From Streptomyces durmitorensis (GTDB taxonomy: Bacteria > Actinomycetota > Actinomycetes > Streptomycetales > Streptomycetaceae), in contig NZ_CP097289.1 of the NCBI RefSeq assembly GCF_023498005.1, forward strand, positions 1,054,001 through 1,118,000: 64,000 nucleotides of DNA, given 5' to 3'. Position numbers and translations under genes: made by a program. Under the pieces are notes generated by a model that saw only the letters and a list, made by a program, of their open reading frames with translations, had not been told where the DNA came from and did no database searches. Below, piece after piece: positions 1 to 7,975 of this stretch; position 1 is the stretch's first letter; each line of letters opens with the position of its first letter.

Positions 1-1
1 C

Positions 2-736
2 GAAGGCGGTGACCTCGGTGCACGCGTCCTTGAAGCCCCTGTCGTCGTGCACCTTGGACCCGGTGACGACGACGGCGATGTTGCCCTTGCCCAGGTCCGG
101 GGAGCCCGCGCACGACTCCCCCGGCTTCGGCAGGCGCCAGAGCCCCTTCCCCGACGTGGCGTCGACGCCGACGATCGCTTCGACCGAGGCCTTCGCGTAC
201 ACCTTGTCGGTGAGCCAGGACCCCTCCGCCTTCCAAGTGTTCTCCCCCTTGGGCAACTTGGGCTGCAGGGCCTTGGTCGTGAAGAAGGCCTTGGGATCCG
301 CCGGCACCTTCTCCTTGGGCTTCTCGTACGTGGGCGCCGCGCCGTCGCCGCCCGGCTTGGCCGCGGTCTTGTCCTTCGAGCCGCCGCCGGACGAAGTGGC
401 GTACCAGACTCCGCCGCCGACGATCAGGGCTGTCGCGGCGACGACGGAGACGACGATCGCGGTGCGGCGCCCCGGCCGTCTGCCTCCGCCGCCGCCCGGT
501 GGCGGGGCGGGCAGCGGAGTCGGCTGATAGGGCTGAGGCGGACCGAAGCCACCGGGCGGCGGGGCCACGGGCGGGCCGAAGCCGGGGGGCTGCCCCTGCG
601 AAGGCTGTCCCTGCGGCGACTGCCCCTGCGGCGGCGGGCCGAAGGCGCCCTGCGGGGGCGGGCCGAAGCCACCCTGCGCGGGCGGGCCCTGCGGGTACTG
701 CGGGGACTGCTCAGGTGGCGGGGCGGGCTGCGTCAT
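2..736 (-). CDS. PQQ-type beta-propeller membrane protein, 3' end cut by window
   Basis: The visible 245 codons start at an ATG with GGAG five bases upstream. The first ~85 residues are Pro/Gln/Gly-rich and probably cytoplasmic. One membrane helix follows (TAIVVSVVAATALIVGGGVW), then a Gly/Lys-rich linker and the start of a propeller (VEAIVGVDATSGKGLWRLPK), whose D-x-x-x-G-x-x-x-W pattern is the PQQ/WD-like blade signature. It is probably a single-pass protein with an extracellular propeller, of unknown ligand. The next gene upstream has the same architecture, so the two are likely tandem paralogues. The C-terminus lies outside the window. Confidence 0.75.
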   Translation of the reverse strand, partial: MTQPAPPPEQSPQYPQGPPAQGGFGPPPQGAFGPPPQGQSPQGQPSQGQPPGFGPPVAPPPGGFGPPQPYQPTPLPAPPPGGGGGRRPGRRTAIVVSVVAATALIVGGGVWYATSSGGGSKDKTAAKPGGDGAAPTYEKPKEKVPADPKAFFTTKALQPKLPKGENTWKAEGSWLTDKVYAKASVEAIVGVDATSGKGLWRLPKPGESCAGSPDLGKGNIAVVVTGSKVHDDRGFKDACTEVTAF

Positions 737-847
737 CGTGGCTCCACTGCTGGTGAGGGTGCTGGTACGGGTGCGGGTGCTGATACGGGTCTCTGCTGCG
801 AGGCCGGGGCCTCATCGACGGGGGCACGGGGCGCCCGTCGACGGGCC

Positions 848-2419
848 TCACCGGGCGAAGGCGAGCATGCGGGCGTTGCCCTCCTCGCCCTTGCCGCCGT
901 GGCTCTTGCCGGACAGACGCGTGGGCGTCACGAAGAACCGGCCGTCGGCGTACAGTGTGTTGCCGGCGTACATCCCGGCTTCCATGCCCTGGGCCGACGA
1001 GGTGTGCCGCAGCAGCACGTCCGGCTTGCCGCCACGGGGGCCGAACCGGACGGTCTGCCCGTTCTTGCCGTCCTGCGCCCGTGCGTAGCCGATCACCCCG
1101 GGCCGCGCCCCTCCGGCCACCGGCACCGGCGTGATCTGCCGCCCGCCCTCGACCGCACCGGTCCACTTGGGCTTTCCCGTGCCGAGGTCGAACGCGACGA
1201 TCTTGTTCGGGCCGAGGAGGCCGTCCTTGGGCTCGGTCGCCATATAGAGCGTGTCCGCGGCGACGGCGGCCCCCGGACAGTTCTGCACGCCCTCGCCGGA
1301 GTCTCCCGCCCCGGCGCACATCGCGAACTTGTGCGGCCCCTTGTCGACGCCGATCCAGGAGCGCTGCTTCCCCTTGTCGTCGACGGCGACGACGGCCCAC
1401 TTGTCCATCTCCTCGCGGTTCTGGACGACGACCACGGCGGGGTCGACGGAGTGGACCTTCTGGATGCTCCAGCCCTTCTTCGTCCGGTAGGTCCACTTGA
1501 CGTCGCCGGTGCGGGGGTCGAGCCTCTTGAGCCGGCCGTGGGTGCTGGGGCTGCCCGGCGCGCAGGACTCCACCTGGAGCAGCCGCGAGCCGCCCGCGAC
1601 GCCGTCGAGGGAGCAACCGCCCTCGCGCTCCCGCTCGGTCGTGAACAGCCGCTTGCCGTCCCCGATCCGGTAGGCGCGCATGGTGGCGCTCTGGTCGACC
1701 AGCACGGTGCCGCCGGTGATGGAGACGTGGGTCATGCTGGTGTCGTCCCAGAAGCCGTGGTCGACGAGCTCCTTGTGCCAGCCCTTCTCACCGGTCTTCA
1801 GATCGATCATCCGCAGCTGGTCGCAGGCCGTGTCCCGCTCGGACTTCCGCTTCGTGTACGCGACCACGACCTTGCCGTCCGGTGTGGGGTTCACCGGGGT
1901 GTCGCACACCGTGCCGGGCACCGAAACCGTCCATGCCTTGGTGCCGTCCGAGGTCCGGTAGCCGCTGACCTCGTCGTACTCGGCCTGGGCCACGATGCCG
2001 GGCACGTGCCAGAGGTCCTGGAGCTGCGCGCCCTTGCCCGGCAGCTCGATGTCGTTCATGGCGACCCAGGCCTTGGCCTCACCGGGCTTGCGCCCCGCGT
2101 TGACGTCGATCACGGCGGCCGATCCGTCGTCCTTCGCGTCACCCTCAGCGCCGGCGTCCCGGTCCGGTTCTGCCGACTCACGCCCGCCGTCCGGCGACTC
2201 CCGTGTCGATCCCGCGACGGGCTCACGGGAACCGTTCCCGCTCCCGCCGCCATCCTTGTGCGTGACGGCGTAGAAGCCCACACCGATCAGGACCAGGGCG
2301 ACGGCGCCGGCGCCGATGGCGACGCCGGTTCTGCGCGTCCTGCCGGTGGGCGGCACCGGCAGGACGTAGGGGTTGCCGGGGACCGGCTGATGCACCGGCT
2401 CGGACTCACGATTGACCAT
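848..2419 (-). CDS. PQQ-binding-like beta-propeller protein
   Basis: This 523-residue protein has a short cytoplasmic N-terminus, one membrane helix at about 31-51 (TGVAIGAGAVALVLIGVGFY), an acidic Ser/Gly-rich linker and a C-terminal propeller from about residue 100. Repeated blade motifs are visible (GYRTSDGTKAWTV, IDLKTGEKGW, LDPRTGDVKWTY, FDLGTGKPKWTG). Such proteins in Streptomyces are usually of unknown function, often near kinases or secretion genes. The start is the only Met at the head of the frame. It is followed 111 bp downstream by a paralogue with the same layout. Quinone binding is not implied by the fold. Confidence 0.8.
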   Translation of the reverse strand: MVNRESEPVHQPVPGNPYVLPVPPTGRTRRTGVAIGAGAVALVLIGVGFYAVTHKDGGGSGNGSREPVAGSTRESPDGGRESAEPDRDAGAEGDAKDDGSAAVIDVNAGRKPGEAKAWVAMNDIELPGKGAQLQDLWHVPGIVAQAEYDEVSGYRTSDGTKAWTVSVPGTVCDTPVNPTPDGKVVVAYTKRKSERDTACDQLRMIDLKTGEKGWHKELVDHGFWDDTSMTHVSITGGTVLVDQSATMRAYRIGDGKRLFTTEREREGGCSLDGVAGGSRLLQVESCAPGSPSTHGRLKRLDPRTGDVKWTYRTKKGWSIQKVHSVDPAVVVVQNREEMDKWAVVAVDDKGKQRSWIGVDKGPHKFAMCAGAGDSGEGVQNCPGAAVAADTLYMATEPKDGLLGPNKIVAFDLGTGKPKWTGAVEGGRQITPVPVAGGARPGVIGYARAQDGKNGQTVRFGPRGGKPDVLLRHTSSAQGMEAGMYAGNTLYADGRFFVTPTRLSGKSHGGKGEEGNARMLAFAR

Positions 2420-2447
2420 GACCGAGATTCTCGCCCAATCATCACCC

Positions 2448-2471
2448 TTTCTAGAGCCATTTTCTAGAAAA
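2448..2471. promoter_or_regulatory. AT-rich TTTCTAGA repeats between divergent genes
   Basis: TTTCTAGA occurs at 2448-2455 and 2461-2468; the second lies inside a perfect 12-bp palindrome TTTTCTAGAAAA (2460-2471). This is the most AT-rich stretch of the region and sits between the divergent propeller gene (start 2419) and the GNAT gene (start 2569). It may hold the -10 regions or an operator. No regulator is identified. Confidence 0.35.
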
Positions 2472-2568
2472 AGTTTTCAAGGCGGGATTCCGCCCGAGGG
2501 CGGAGGGCACCGGCCGGGCCGTCGGAAACCGCTCGCCAGACAGGCGGCCGCACTGCTTTCATCTCTCC

Positions 2569-2994
2569 ATGAGTGATCTCCACATCCGCTGCGCGGCCCC
2601 TGCGGACATCGACACCGTGCTGCGGTTCTGGCGCGAAGCCGCGGAGGGGACGAGCATCAGCGACGACCGCGACGGAGTGGCCCGCCTCGTCGCACGGGAC
2701 CCCGATGCCCTGCTGCTCGCGGAGCGCGACGGCCGCATCGCCGGGACCGCGATCGCCGGATTCGACGGCTGGCGCTGCCACCTCTACCGCCTCGCCGTGC
2801 ACCCGGACCACCGGCGCCAGGGCATCGGCTCGGCGCTGCTCGCCGCGGCCGAGGAGCGCTTCCTGGGCCTCGGCGGGCGCAGGGGCGACGCCATGGTCCT
2901 CGACCGCAACGAGCCGGCCCACCACGCGTGGCACGCCGCCGGCTACGCCCCCCAGCCGCAGTGGAGCCGCTGGGTCAAGCACCTCACCGACTGA
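2569..2994 (+). CDS. GNAT family N-acetyltransferase
   Basis: This 141-residue single-domain protein is predicted to transfer an acetyl group from acetyl-CoA to an unknown amine. The acetyl-CoA binding motif A is clear (HPDHRRQGIGSALL, about residues 83-96), preceded by the beta-4 strand CHLYRLAV. The ending AHHAWHAAGYAPQPQWSRWVK is the usual motif B region. No Shine-Dalgarno sequence is evident before the ATG, so the message may be leaderless or weakly translated. Substrate cannot be predicted. Confidence 0.85.
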   Translation: MSDLHIRCAAPADIDTVLRFWREAAEGTSISDDRDGVARLVARDPDALLLAERDGRIAGTAIAGFDGWRCHLYRLAVHPDHRRQGIGSALLAAAEERFLGLGGRRGDAMVLDRNEPAHHAWHAAGYAPQPQWSRWVKHLTD

Positions 2995-3101
2995 GCGGCC
3001 GCTCCGCGGGTACCCGCGAACAGTCCACAGGAGTGGCCTTTGCTGGTCCTTTAATATGGACGGACCACTCGAACGTCAACGAAAGGTGTGAGCGTCCGCC
3101 C

Positions 3102-3179
3102 ATGGGCGAGCCTCCCAGTACCCGACATCGCGCATTCCCCCGGTCCCTGCCCGATCATGGGACGGAGGTGACCCGATGA
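3102..3179 (+). CDS. 25-aa upstream ORF (MGEPPST leader peptide) of DUF21 cassette A
   Basis: The ORF begins MGEPPST, ends GTEVTR, and its TGA overlaps the ATG of the downstream DUF21 gene (ATGA, 3176-3179). An ORF of exactly 25 codons, also starting MGEPPST and ending GT-x-V-x-R, precedes the second DUF21 cassette at 12612-12689 with the same 4-nt overlap. The first 20 nt of the two differ only at one synonymous third position. The downstream gene's Shine-Dalgarno GGAGGT lies within the ORF, so translation should be coupled. The acidic, proline-containing start resembles magnesium-sensing leader peptides such as MgtL in principle; that role is inference. An AAAGG stands about 15 nt before the ATG, a long spacing for a ribosome site. 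Confidence 0.6.
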   Translation: MGEPPSTRHRAFPRSLPDHGTEVTR

Positions 3180-4510
3180 CCGAAGTGCTCCTGCTCCTCG
3201 TGGCGGTGCTGCTCTCGCTGGCCTGCGGCGTCTTCGTCGCGGCCGAGTTCTCCCTCACGACGGTCGAGCGCAGCGAGCTGGAGCGAGCCTCCGAACGGGG
3301 CGAGCGCGGCGCCGCCGGCGCCCTCAAGGCGGTCAAGAACCTCACCTTCCAGCTCTCCGGGGCCCAGCTGGGCATCACCGTCACCAACCTGGTCGTCGGC
3401 ATGCTCTCCGAGTCCTCCATCGCCAAGCTGATCGCGGGCCCGCTGCGCTCCATGGGCATCCCCTCGTCCGCGGCCTCTTCGGTGGCCCTGGTCATCGGCA
3501 CGGCCCTTTCGACGGTCTTCCTGATGGTCGTCGGCGAGCTCGTCCCCAAGAACTGGGCGATCTCCTCGCCACTGGCCGTCGCCAAACGGGTGGCGACACC
3601 GCAGCGCCTGTTCAGCGCCCTGTTCCGCCCCTTCATCGCGCATCTGAACAACACCGCGAACCGCTCCGTACGCCGCTTCGGCATCCAGCCCACCGAGGAG
3701 CTGGCCTCCGCACGCAGCCCCAAGGAGCTGGTGGCGCTCGCCCGGCACTCCGCCAAGCAGGGCTCCCTGGAGGCGGACACCGCCGAGCTGTTCGTCCGCA
3801 CCCTGAACCTCGCCGACCTCTCCGCGGAGAACGTCATGACGCCGCGCGTCCAGGTCATGGCGCTCGACGTGATGGCCACCTGCGAGGACGTCGCGAACGC
3901 CACCCGTGCGACGGGCCTGTCCCGCTTCCCCGTCTACCGCGGCAACCTCGACTCGGTCGTCGGCGTCGCGCACATCAAGGACGTCCTCGCGGTACCGGCC
4001 GAGCGCAGGGCCCGCTTCCCCGTCGCCGAGCTGATGCGCGAGCCTCTCCTCGTACCGGAGTCGCTGACCGTCGACCGTCTGCTCGACCGGCTCTCCGGCA
4101 AGCGCACGATGGCCGTGGTCATCGACGAGTACGGCGGCACGGCCGGCGTCGCGACCCTGGAGGACATCGTCGAGGAGGTCGTCGGCGAGGTGCGGGACGA
4201 GCACGACCCGCACGAGACGCCCGACATCGCCACCGACGGCACGGACGACGACGGCCGCACTCGGTACTCCGCCGACGGCTCGGCCCGCACCGACCAGCTG
4301 GCCCGCGTGGGCCTGCGCGCCCCGGACGGGCCGTACGAGACGCTCGCCGGGCTCGTCGCGACCGAGCTCGGCCGCATCCCCGCCGAGGGCGACAGCGTCC
4401 AGGTGGGCGGCTGGCGGCTCGACGTCGTGGACGCCCGCGGCCGCCGCGCGGCCCGCGTCCTGCTGCACGCACCCCTGCACGACGACCACCACCAGGAGGA
4501 GGAGCGATGA
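3176..4510 (+). CDS. DUF21-CBS-CorC/HlyC membrane protein (CNNM/CorB-like), cassette A long subunit
   Basis: This 444-residue protein has the hemolysin C/CorB layout: DUF21 (CNNM) membrane domain about 1-190 with the GELVPKNWA motif, two CBS motifs about 215-345 (ENVMTPRV; MAVVIDEYGGTAGVATLED), and a CorC/HlyC C-terminal domain about 365-430. Family members are implicated in Mg2+ or Co2+ export or magnesium homeostasis; actual haemolysis is not expected. The start is an ATG preceded by GGAGGT and overlapping the upstream leader ORF. It overlaps the next gene by ATGA, indicating one operon and probably a hetero-oligomer of long and short subunits. Confidence 0.9.
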   Translation: MTEVLLLLVAVLLSLACGVFVAAEFSLTTVERSELERASERGERGAAGALKAVKNLTFQLSGAQLGITVTNLVVGMLSESSIAKLIAGPLRSMGIPSSAASSVALVIGTALSTVFLMVVGELVPKNWAISSPLAVAKRVATPQRLFSALFRPFIAHLNNTANRSVRRFGIQPTEELASARSPKELVALARHSAKQGSLEADTAELFVRTLNLADLSAENVMTPRVQVMALDVMATCEDVANATRATGLSRFPVYRGNLDSVVGVAHIKDVLAVPAERRARFPVAELMREPLLVPESLTVDRLLDRLSGKRTMAVVIDEYGGTAGVATLEDIVEEVVGEVRDEHDPHETPDIATDGTDDDGRTRYSADGSARTDQLARVGLRAPDGPYETLAGLVATELGRIPAEGDSVQVGGWRLDVVDARGRRAARVLLHAPLHDDHHQEEER

Positions 4511-5520
4511 TCGCCGTCCAGTTGTTGATCGGTCTGGCGACCCTCGTCGTCAACGCCTTCTTCGTGGGCGCCGAGTTCGCCCTCATCTCCGTACGAAGGA
4601 GCCAGATCGAGCCGTACGCCGAGGAGGGCGACCGGCGCGCCAAGAGCGTGCTGTGGGGTCTGCAGCACGTCTCCGCGCTGCTCGCCGCGGCGCAGCTCGG
4701 CATCACGCTGTGCACGCTGGTGCTCGGCATCGTCGCCGAGCCCGCGATCGCGCATCTCCTGGAGCCGATGTTCGACGGCGTCGGGGTGCCGCACGGTCTG
4801 GTCCACCCGATCTCGTTCGTCATCGCCCTGACGGTGGCGACGTATCTGCACATGCTGCTCGGCGAGATGATCCCCAAGAACATCTCGCTGGCCGAGCCGG
4901 TGCGCACGGCGCTGCTGCTCGGCCCGCCGCTCGTCGCGATCGCGCGGGCGCTGCGCCCGGTCATCTTCGCGATCAACGCGTTCGCCAACGGCCTGTTGAA
5001 ACTGCTCAGGGTCGAGGCGAAGGACGAGGTGAGCGCGTCCTTCTCGGACGACGAGCTGGCCCGGATGGTCAAGGACTCCAGTGACGCGGGCCTGATCGAC
5101 GACCGCGCCCAGGAGCGGCTGCACGACGCCCTGGAGCTGGGCCGCCGTCCGGTGAGGGATGTGGTGCTCCCGCTGGAGAGCGTGGTCTACGCCCGGGTGG
5201 GCGTGACGCCCGAGGAGCTGGAGCGGCTCTCGGCGGAGTCCGGTTTCTCGCGCTTCCCCGTCGTGGACGACGGCCGTCGCATCGTCGGCTATCTGCACGT
5301 CAAGGACGCGCTCGACCGGATGCCGCGCGATCTGCCGTTCCGGGTGCCGGACATGCGCAAGATCGCCCAGGTCCGCGAGACCACGCCGCTGGACGACGTG
5401 CTGACCGCGATGCGCGGCAGCCGGACGCATGTGGCGGCGGTGCTCGGTTCGGACGGCAGGCTGGCCGGCATGGTCACGATGGAGGACGTACTGCGGGAGC
5501 TGTTCGGTCAGCCCGTCTGA
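4507..5520 (+). CDS. DUF21-CBS membrane protein, cassette A short subunit
   Basis: This 337-residue protein has the DUF21 membrane domain about 1-180 (NAFFVGAEFALISVRRSQIE; GEMIPKN) and a CBS pair about 195-337 (VRDVVLPLESV; GMVTMEDVLRELFG), but lacks the CorC/HlyC C-terminal domain of its partner. It starts on an ATGA overlap with the long subunit. By eye it is roughly 70% identical to the short subunit of cassette B (10256-11281) over the membrane domain. A metal or ion transport role as a complex with the long subunit is inferred from the family and the arrangement. Confidence 0.9.
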   Translation: MIAVQLLIGLATLVVNAFFVGAEFALISVRRSQIEPYAEEGDRRAKSVLWGLQHVSALLAAAQLGITLCTLVLGIVAEPAIAHLLEPMFDGVGVPHGLVHPISFVIALTVATYLHMLLGEMIPKNISLAEPVRTALLLGPPLVAIARALRPVIFAINAFANGLLKLLRVEAKDEVSASFSDDELARMVKDSSDAGLIDDRAQERLHDALELGRRPVRDVVLPLESVVYARVGVTPEELERLSAESGFSRFPVVDDGRRIVGYLHVKDALDRMPRDLPFRVPDMRKIAQVRETTPLDDVLTAMRGSRTHVAAVLGSDGRLAGMVTMEDVLRELFGQPV

Positions 5521-5561
5521 TGCCGCGGCTTTGAAACTCTGAAGCGAGGGGGATGCGCGCC

Positions 5562-7202
5562 GTGAGTCAACTCGTCCTGCGCGACGTGTCGTACGGATAT
5601 CCGCGGCGCCCCGTGCTCGAACGGGTCTCCCTGTCGGTGCGGCCCGGCGAGAAGGCGTGTGTCATCGGTGAGAACGGCTCGGGGAAGTCGACCCTCCTGC
5701 GCCTGATGGCGGGCGAGTTCGCGCCCTCCGACGGCGAGGTGGCCGTCGTCTCGGACGGCGGCACCGGATACCTCGCGCAGACCCTGCTCCTTCCGCCGCA
5801 CTCCACCGTGCAGGACGCGGTGGACGACGCGCTCGCCGAACTGCGGGACCTGGAGCGGCGGATCAGGGAGGCGGAGGCCGCGCTCGGCGCGGCGGGCCCG
5901 GCCGGACTTGCCGCGTACGGAGACCTCATCGCCGCCTTCGAGGCACGTGACGGCTACCGCGCCGACGCGCGCCTCGACGCGGCGCTGCACGGTCTCGGCG
6001 TCCCTCATCTGGAGCGCTCCCGCACGCTGGGTTCGCTCTCCGGCGGCGAGGCCGCACGCCTGGCACTCGCCTGCGTCCTGGCCCCGCAACCGGAACTGCT
6101 CCTGCTGGATGAGCCGACGAACCACCTGGACGACCAGGCGCTCGGCTGGCTGGAGGAGCGGCTGCGCGCCCACCGGGGCACGGTCGTCGCCGTCACCCAC
6201 GACCGGGTCTTCCTCGACCGGGTCGCCGACGTGATCGTCGAGGTCGACGGCGACCGCAGATCCGTGGCCCGTTTCGGCGGCGGCTGGCACGGCTATCTGG
6301 AGCAGCGCGCCACGGCCCGCCGTCGCTGGGAGGAGCGCTACCGGGAGTGGAGCGAGGAGGTCGCGCGCCAGGAGCGGCTCGCGAAGGGGGGATCCGACCG
6401 CCTCGCGACGGGCTGGCGGATGAGCGACAGCCCTCGCTTCGCGGGCCACCAGCGGTCGGTGGAGGGCCAGCTCTCCGGTCTCGTGCGCAACGCGCGCGAG
6501 CGGCTGCGCAGGCTGCACGCGGATCCGGTGCCGCGCCCGCCCGACCCGCTGCACTTCACGGCCGGTGAGGGCATCGAGGGCGGTGACCACCCCTTCGTAC
6601 GCCCGGTCGAACTGACCGGCATCACGGTGGGCGAACGCCTGACCGTCGACCACCTGCTGCTCGCCCCGGGTTCGCGCACGCTGGTGACGGGGGCGAACGG
6701 CGCGGGCAAGTCGACGCTGCTCGGTGTGCTGGCCGGAGCACTGCCCCCGGACCAGGGGGATGCCCAACTCCCTTCCCGCATCGGCTATTTGCCGCAGGAG
6801 ATCGAGTACATCACCGACGAGGACACGACGAGGCCGCTCCTCGACGCCTTCGCGGCGGGCCTCCCTGGCCTGCCCGAGGAGCACGCGCAGGCACTCCTGT
6901 CCCTCGGCCTCTTCCGCGAGGAGGATTTGGAGGTGCCGGTGAAGGGGCTCTCCGTGGGACAGCGCCGACGCCTGGCGCTGGCCCGCCTGGTGACGCGCCC
7001 GGCCGACCTCCTCCTGCTCGACGAACCGACGAACCACCTCTCCCCCGCCCTGGTGGAGGAGCTCGACGAGGCGCTCGCGGGATACCGGGGCACGCTGGTG
7101 GTGGTGTCGCACGACCGGAGGCTGCGGGAGCGGTTCCGGGGCGACCGGGTCTCGGTGGAGGCGGGCCGGTTGGTCCGGACTGATCCGATCGAGCGGCCCT
7201 AG
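5562..7202 (+). CDS. ABC-F family ATP-binding protein
   Basis: This soluble protein (546 aa from the GTG) has two ABC nucleotide-binding domains and no membrane segment, the ABC-F hallmark. Domain 1 has Walker A GENGSGKST, signature LSGGE and Walker B LLLLDEPTNHLD. Domain 2 has GANGAGKST, LSVGQ and LLLLDEPTNHLS. ABC-F proteins act on ribosomes, either as translation factors or as protection factors against macrolides, lincosamides or pleuromutilins. The GTG at 5562 has GAGGGGG about nine bases upstream; an ATG at 5553 abuts that sequence and is less likely. No biosynthetic genes are adjacent, so drug specificity cannot be assigned. Confidence 0.88.
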   Translation: MSQLVLRDVSYGYPRRPVLERVSLSVRPGEKACVIGENGSGKSTLLRLMAGEFAPSDGEVAVVSDGGTGYLAQTLLLPPHSTVQDAVDDALAELRDLERRIREAEAALGAAGPAGLAAYGDLIAAFEARDGYRADARLDAALHGLGVPHLERSRTLGSLSGGEAARLALACVLAPQPELLLLDEPTNHLDDQALGWLEERLRAHRGTVVAVTHDRVFLDRVADVIVEVDGDRRSVARFGGGWHGYLEQRATARRRWEERYREWSEEVARQERLAKGGSDRLATGWRMSDSPRFAGHQRSVEGQLSGLVRNARERLRRLHADPVPRPPDPLHFTAGEGIEGGDHPFVRPVELTGITVGERLTVDHLLLAPGSRTLVTGANGAGKSTLLGVLAGALPPDQGDAQLPSRIGYLPQEIEYITDEDTTRPLLDAFAAGLPGLPEEHAQALLSLGLFREEDLEVPVKGLSVGQRRRLALARLVTRPADLLLLDEPTNHLSPALVEELDEALAGYRGTLVVVSHDRRLRERFRGDRVSVEAGRLVRTDPIERP

Positions 7203-7441
7203 GTCGCGTCGGGGCGGGCCGTGGGCGTCTCCGTGATGCCGGGCCCGCGCGCCCCGACGTTCGCGGCGCCGACCGCCGTGAGGACGGCGAGCAGCGTCGC
7301 CATCCCCGCGGTGGCGAGCGCCGCCTTCCAGCCGACGTCCAGGAGGGTCGTCGCCCCGGCGACCAGGACGGCGGCGAGCGACTGCGCGAAGGTGCGGAGC
7401 GCGCGCTCCGCGGTGGCCTTCCAGAATCCAGCGGTCCACAT
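7199..7441 (-). CDS. Holin-like small membrane protein
   Basis: This 80-residue protein starts MWTAGFWKATAERALRTFAQ and has two hydrophobic segments (SLAAVLVAGATTLLDV; AALATAGMATLLAVLTAVGA). It matches the actinobacterial r1t-type holin family recalled from Streptomyces genomes and phages. Its stop codon overlaps that of the convergent ABC-F gene (7199-7202). No endolysin or other phage gene is nearby, so it is a stand-alone chromosomal gene; pore formation is not demonstrated. Confidence 0.65.
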   Translation of the reverse strand: MWTAGFWKATAERALRTFAQSLAAVLVAGATTLLDVGWKAALATAGMATLLAVLTAVGAANVGARGPGITETPTARPDAT

Positions 7442-7527
7442 GTCTGACCCCACCTCTCGTGGTTGACGGGTCAACACCTGGCATACCGCTGTCGCGTGCC
7501 GCTGCCCAGGAGGTCGGCGGGTCGCGC

Positions 7528-7923
7528 TCAGAGATCGAGCCCGTGCCCCGTCGTCGCGTCGACGTGGGCCGGGACCTCGTCGTGGCGGTCGCCGACGGTC
7601 GGAGTGCCGGTCGGCTCGAAGAGGAGGATCCTGGCGCCGGTCGGGGAGGACGGCTTGTGTTCCGTGCCGCGCGGGACCGTGAAGACCGCACCCTTGGGGA
7701 GGGTGACCGTGCGTTCGCCGGTCGGTTCGCGCAGGGCGATGTGCAGTTCGCCGTCCAGGACCAGGAAGAACTCGTCCGTGTCGTCGTGGACGTGCCACAG
7801 GTGGTCGCCCTCGACCTTGGCCACGCGTACGTCGTAGTCGTTGACGCGGGTCACGATGCGCGGGCTCCACAGGGCGTCGAAGGAGGCCAGTGCCTTGCTG
7901 AGGGCGATGGGTTCGTTGCTCAT
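7528..7923 (-). CDS. Cupin domain protein
   Basis: This 131-residue protein is a single cupin barrel. Motif 1 (HLWHVHDDTDEFFLVLDGELHI) carries the metal-ligand pattern HxH-x4-E, and motif 2 is PKGAVFTVPRGTEHKPSS. It probably binds a divalent metal; whether it is an enzyme or a sensor is unknown. It is divergent from the GlxA-like regulator 52 bp away, so the two may be co-regulated. Confidence 0.8.
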   Translation of the reverse strand: MSNEPIALSKALASFDALWSPRIVTRVNDYDVRVAKVEGDHLWHVHDDTDEFFLVLDGELHIALREPTGERTVTLPKGAVFTVPRGTEHKPSSPTGARILLFEPTGTPTVGDRHDEVPAHVDATTGHGLDL

Positions 7924-7975
7924 GGGTCAAGCGTCCGGCGTTCGCCGCCCGCTCCGTGAGTGGTAGGAACAGCTC

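Noticed and set aside
47..2467. 806-codon open frame on the plus strand
   Set aside because: It is antisense to two propeller genes with recognisable domains and has a low-complexity Arg/Gly/Leu composition, the usual shadow of GC-rich coding DNA.
3000..3175. M-box (ykoK) magnesium riboswitch before DUF21 cassette A
   Set aside because: GAGCCTCC looks superficially like the M-box GAGGCTCC, but the other conserved M-box segments are absent, and the similarity between the two leaders is confined to the coding part of the upstream ORF.
3155..4492. 445-codon minus-strand frame over the DUF21 gene
   Set aside because: Antisense shadow; the plus strand encodes a complete, recognisable DUF21-CBS-CorC protein with ribosome site.
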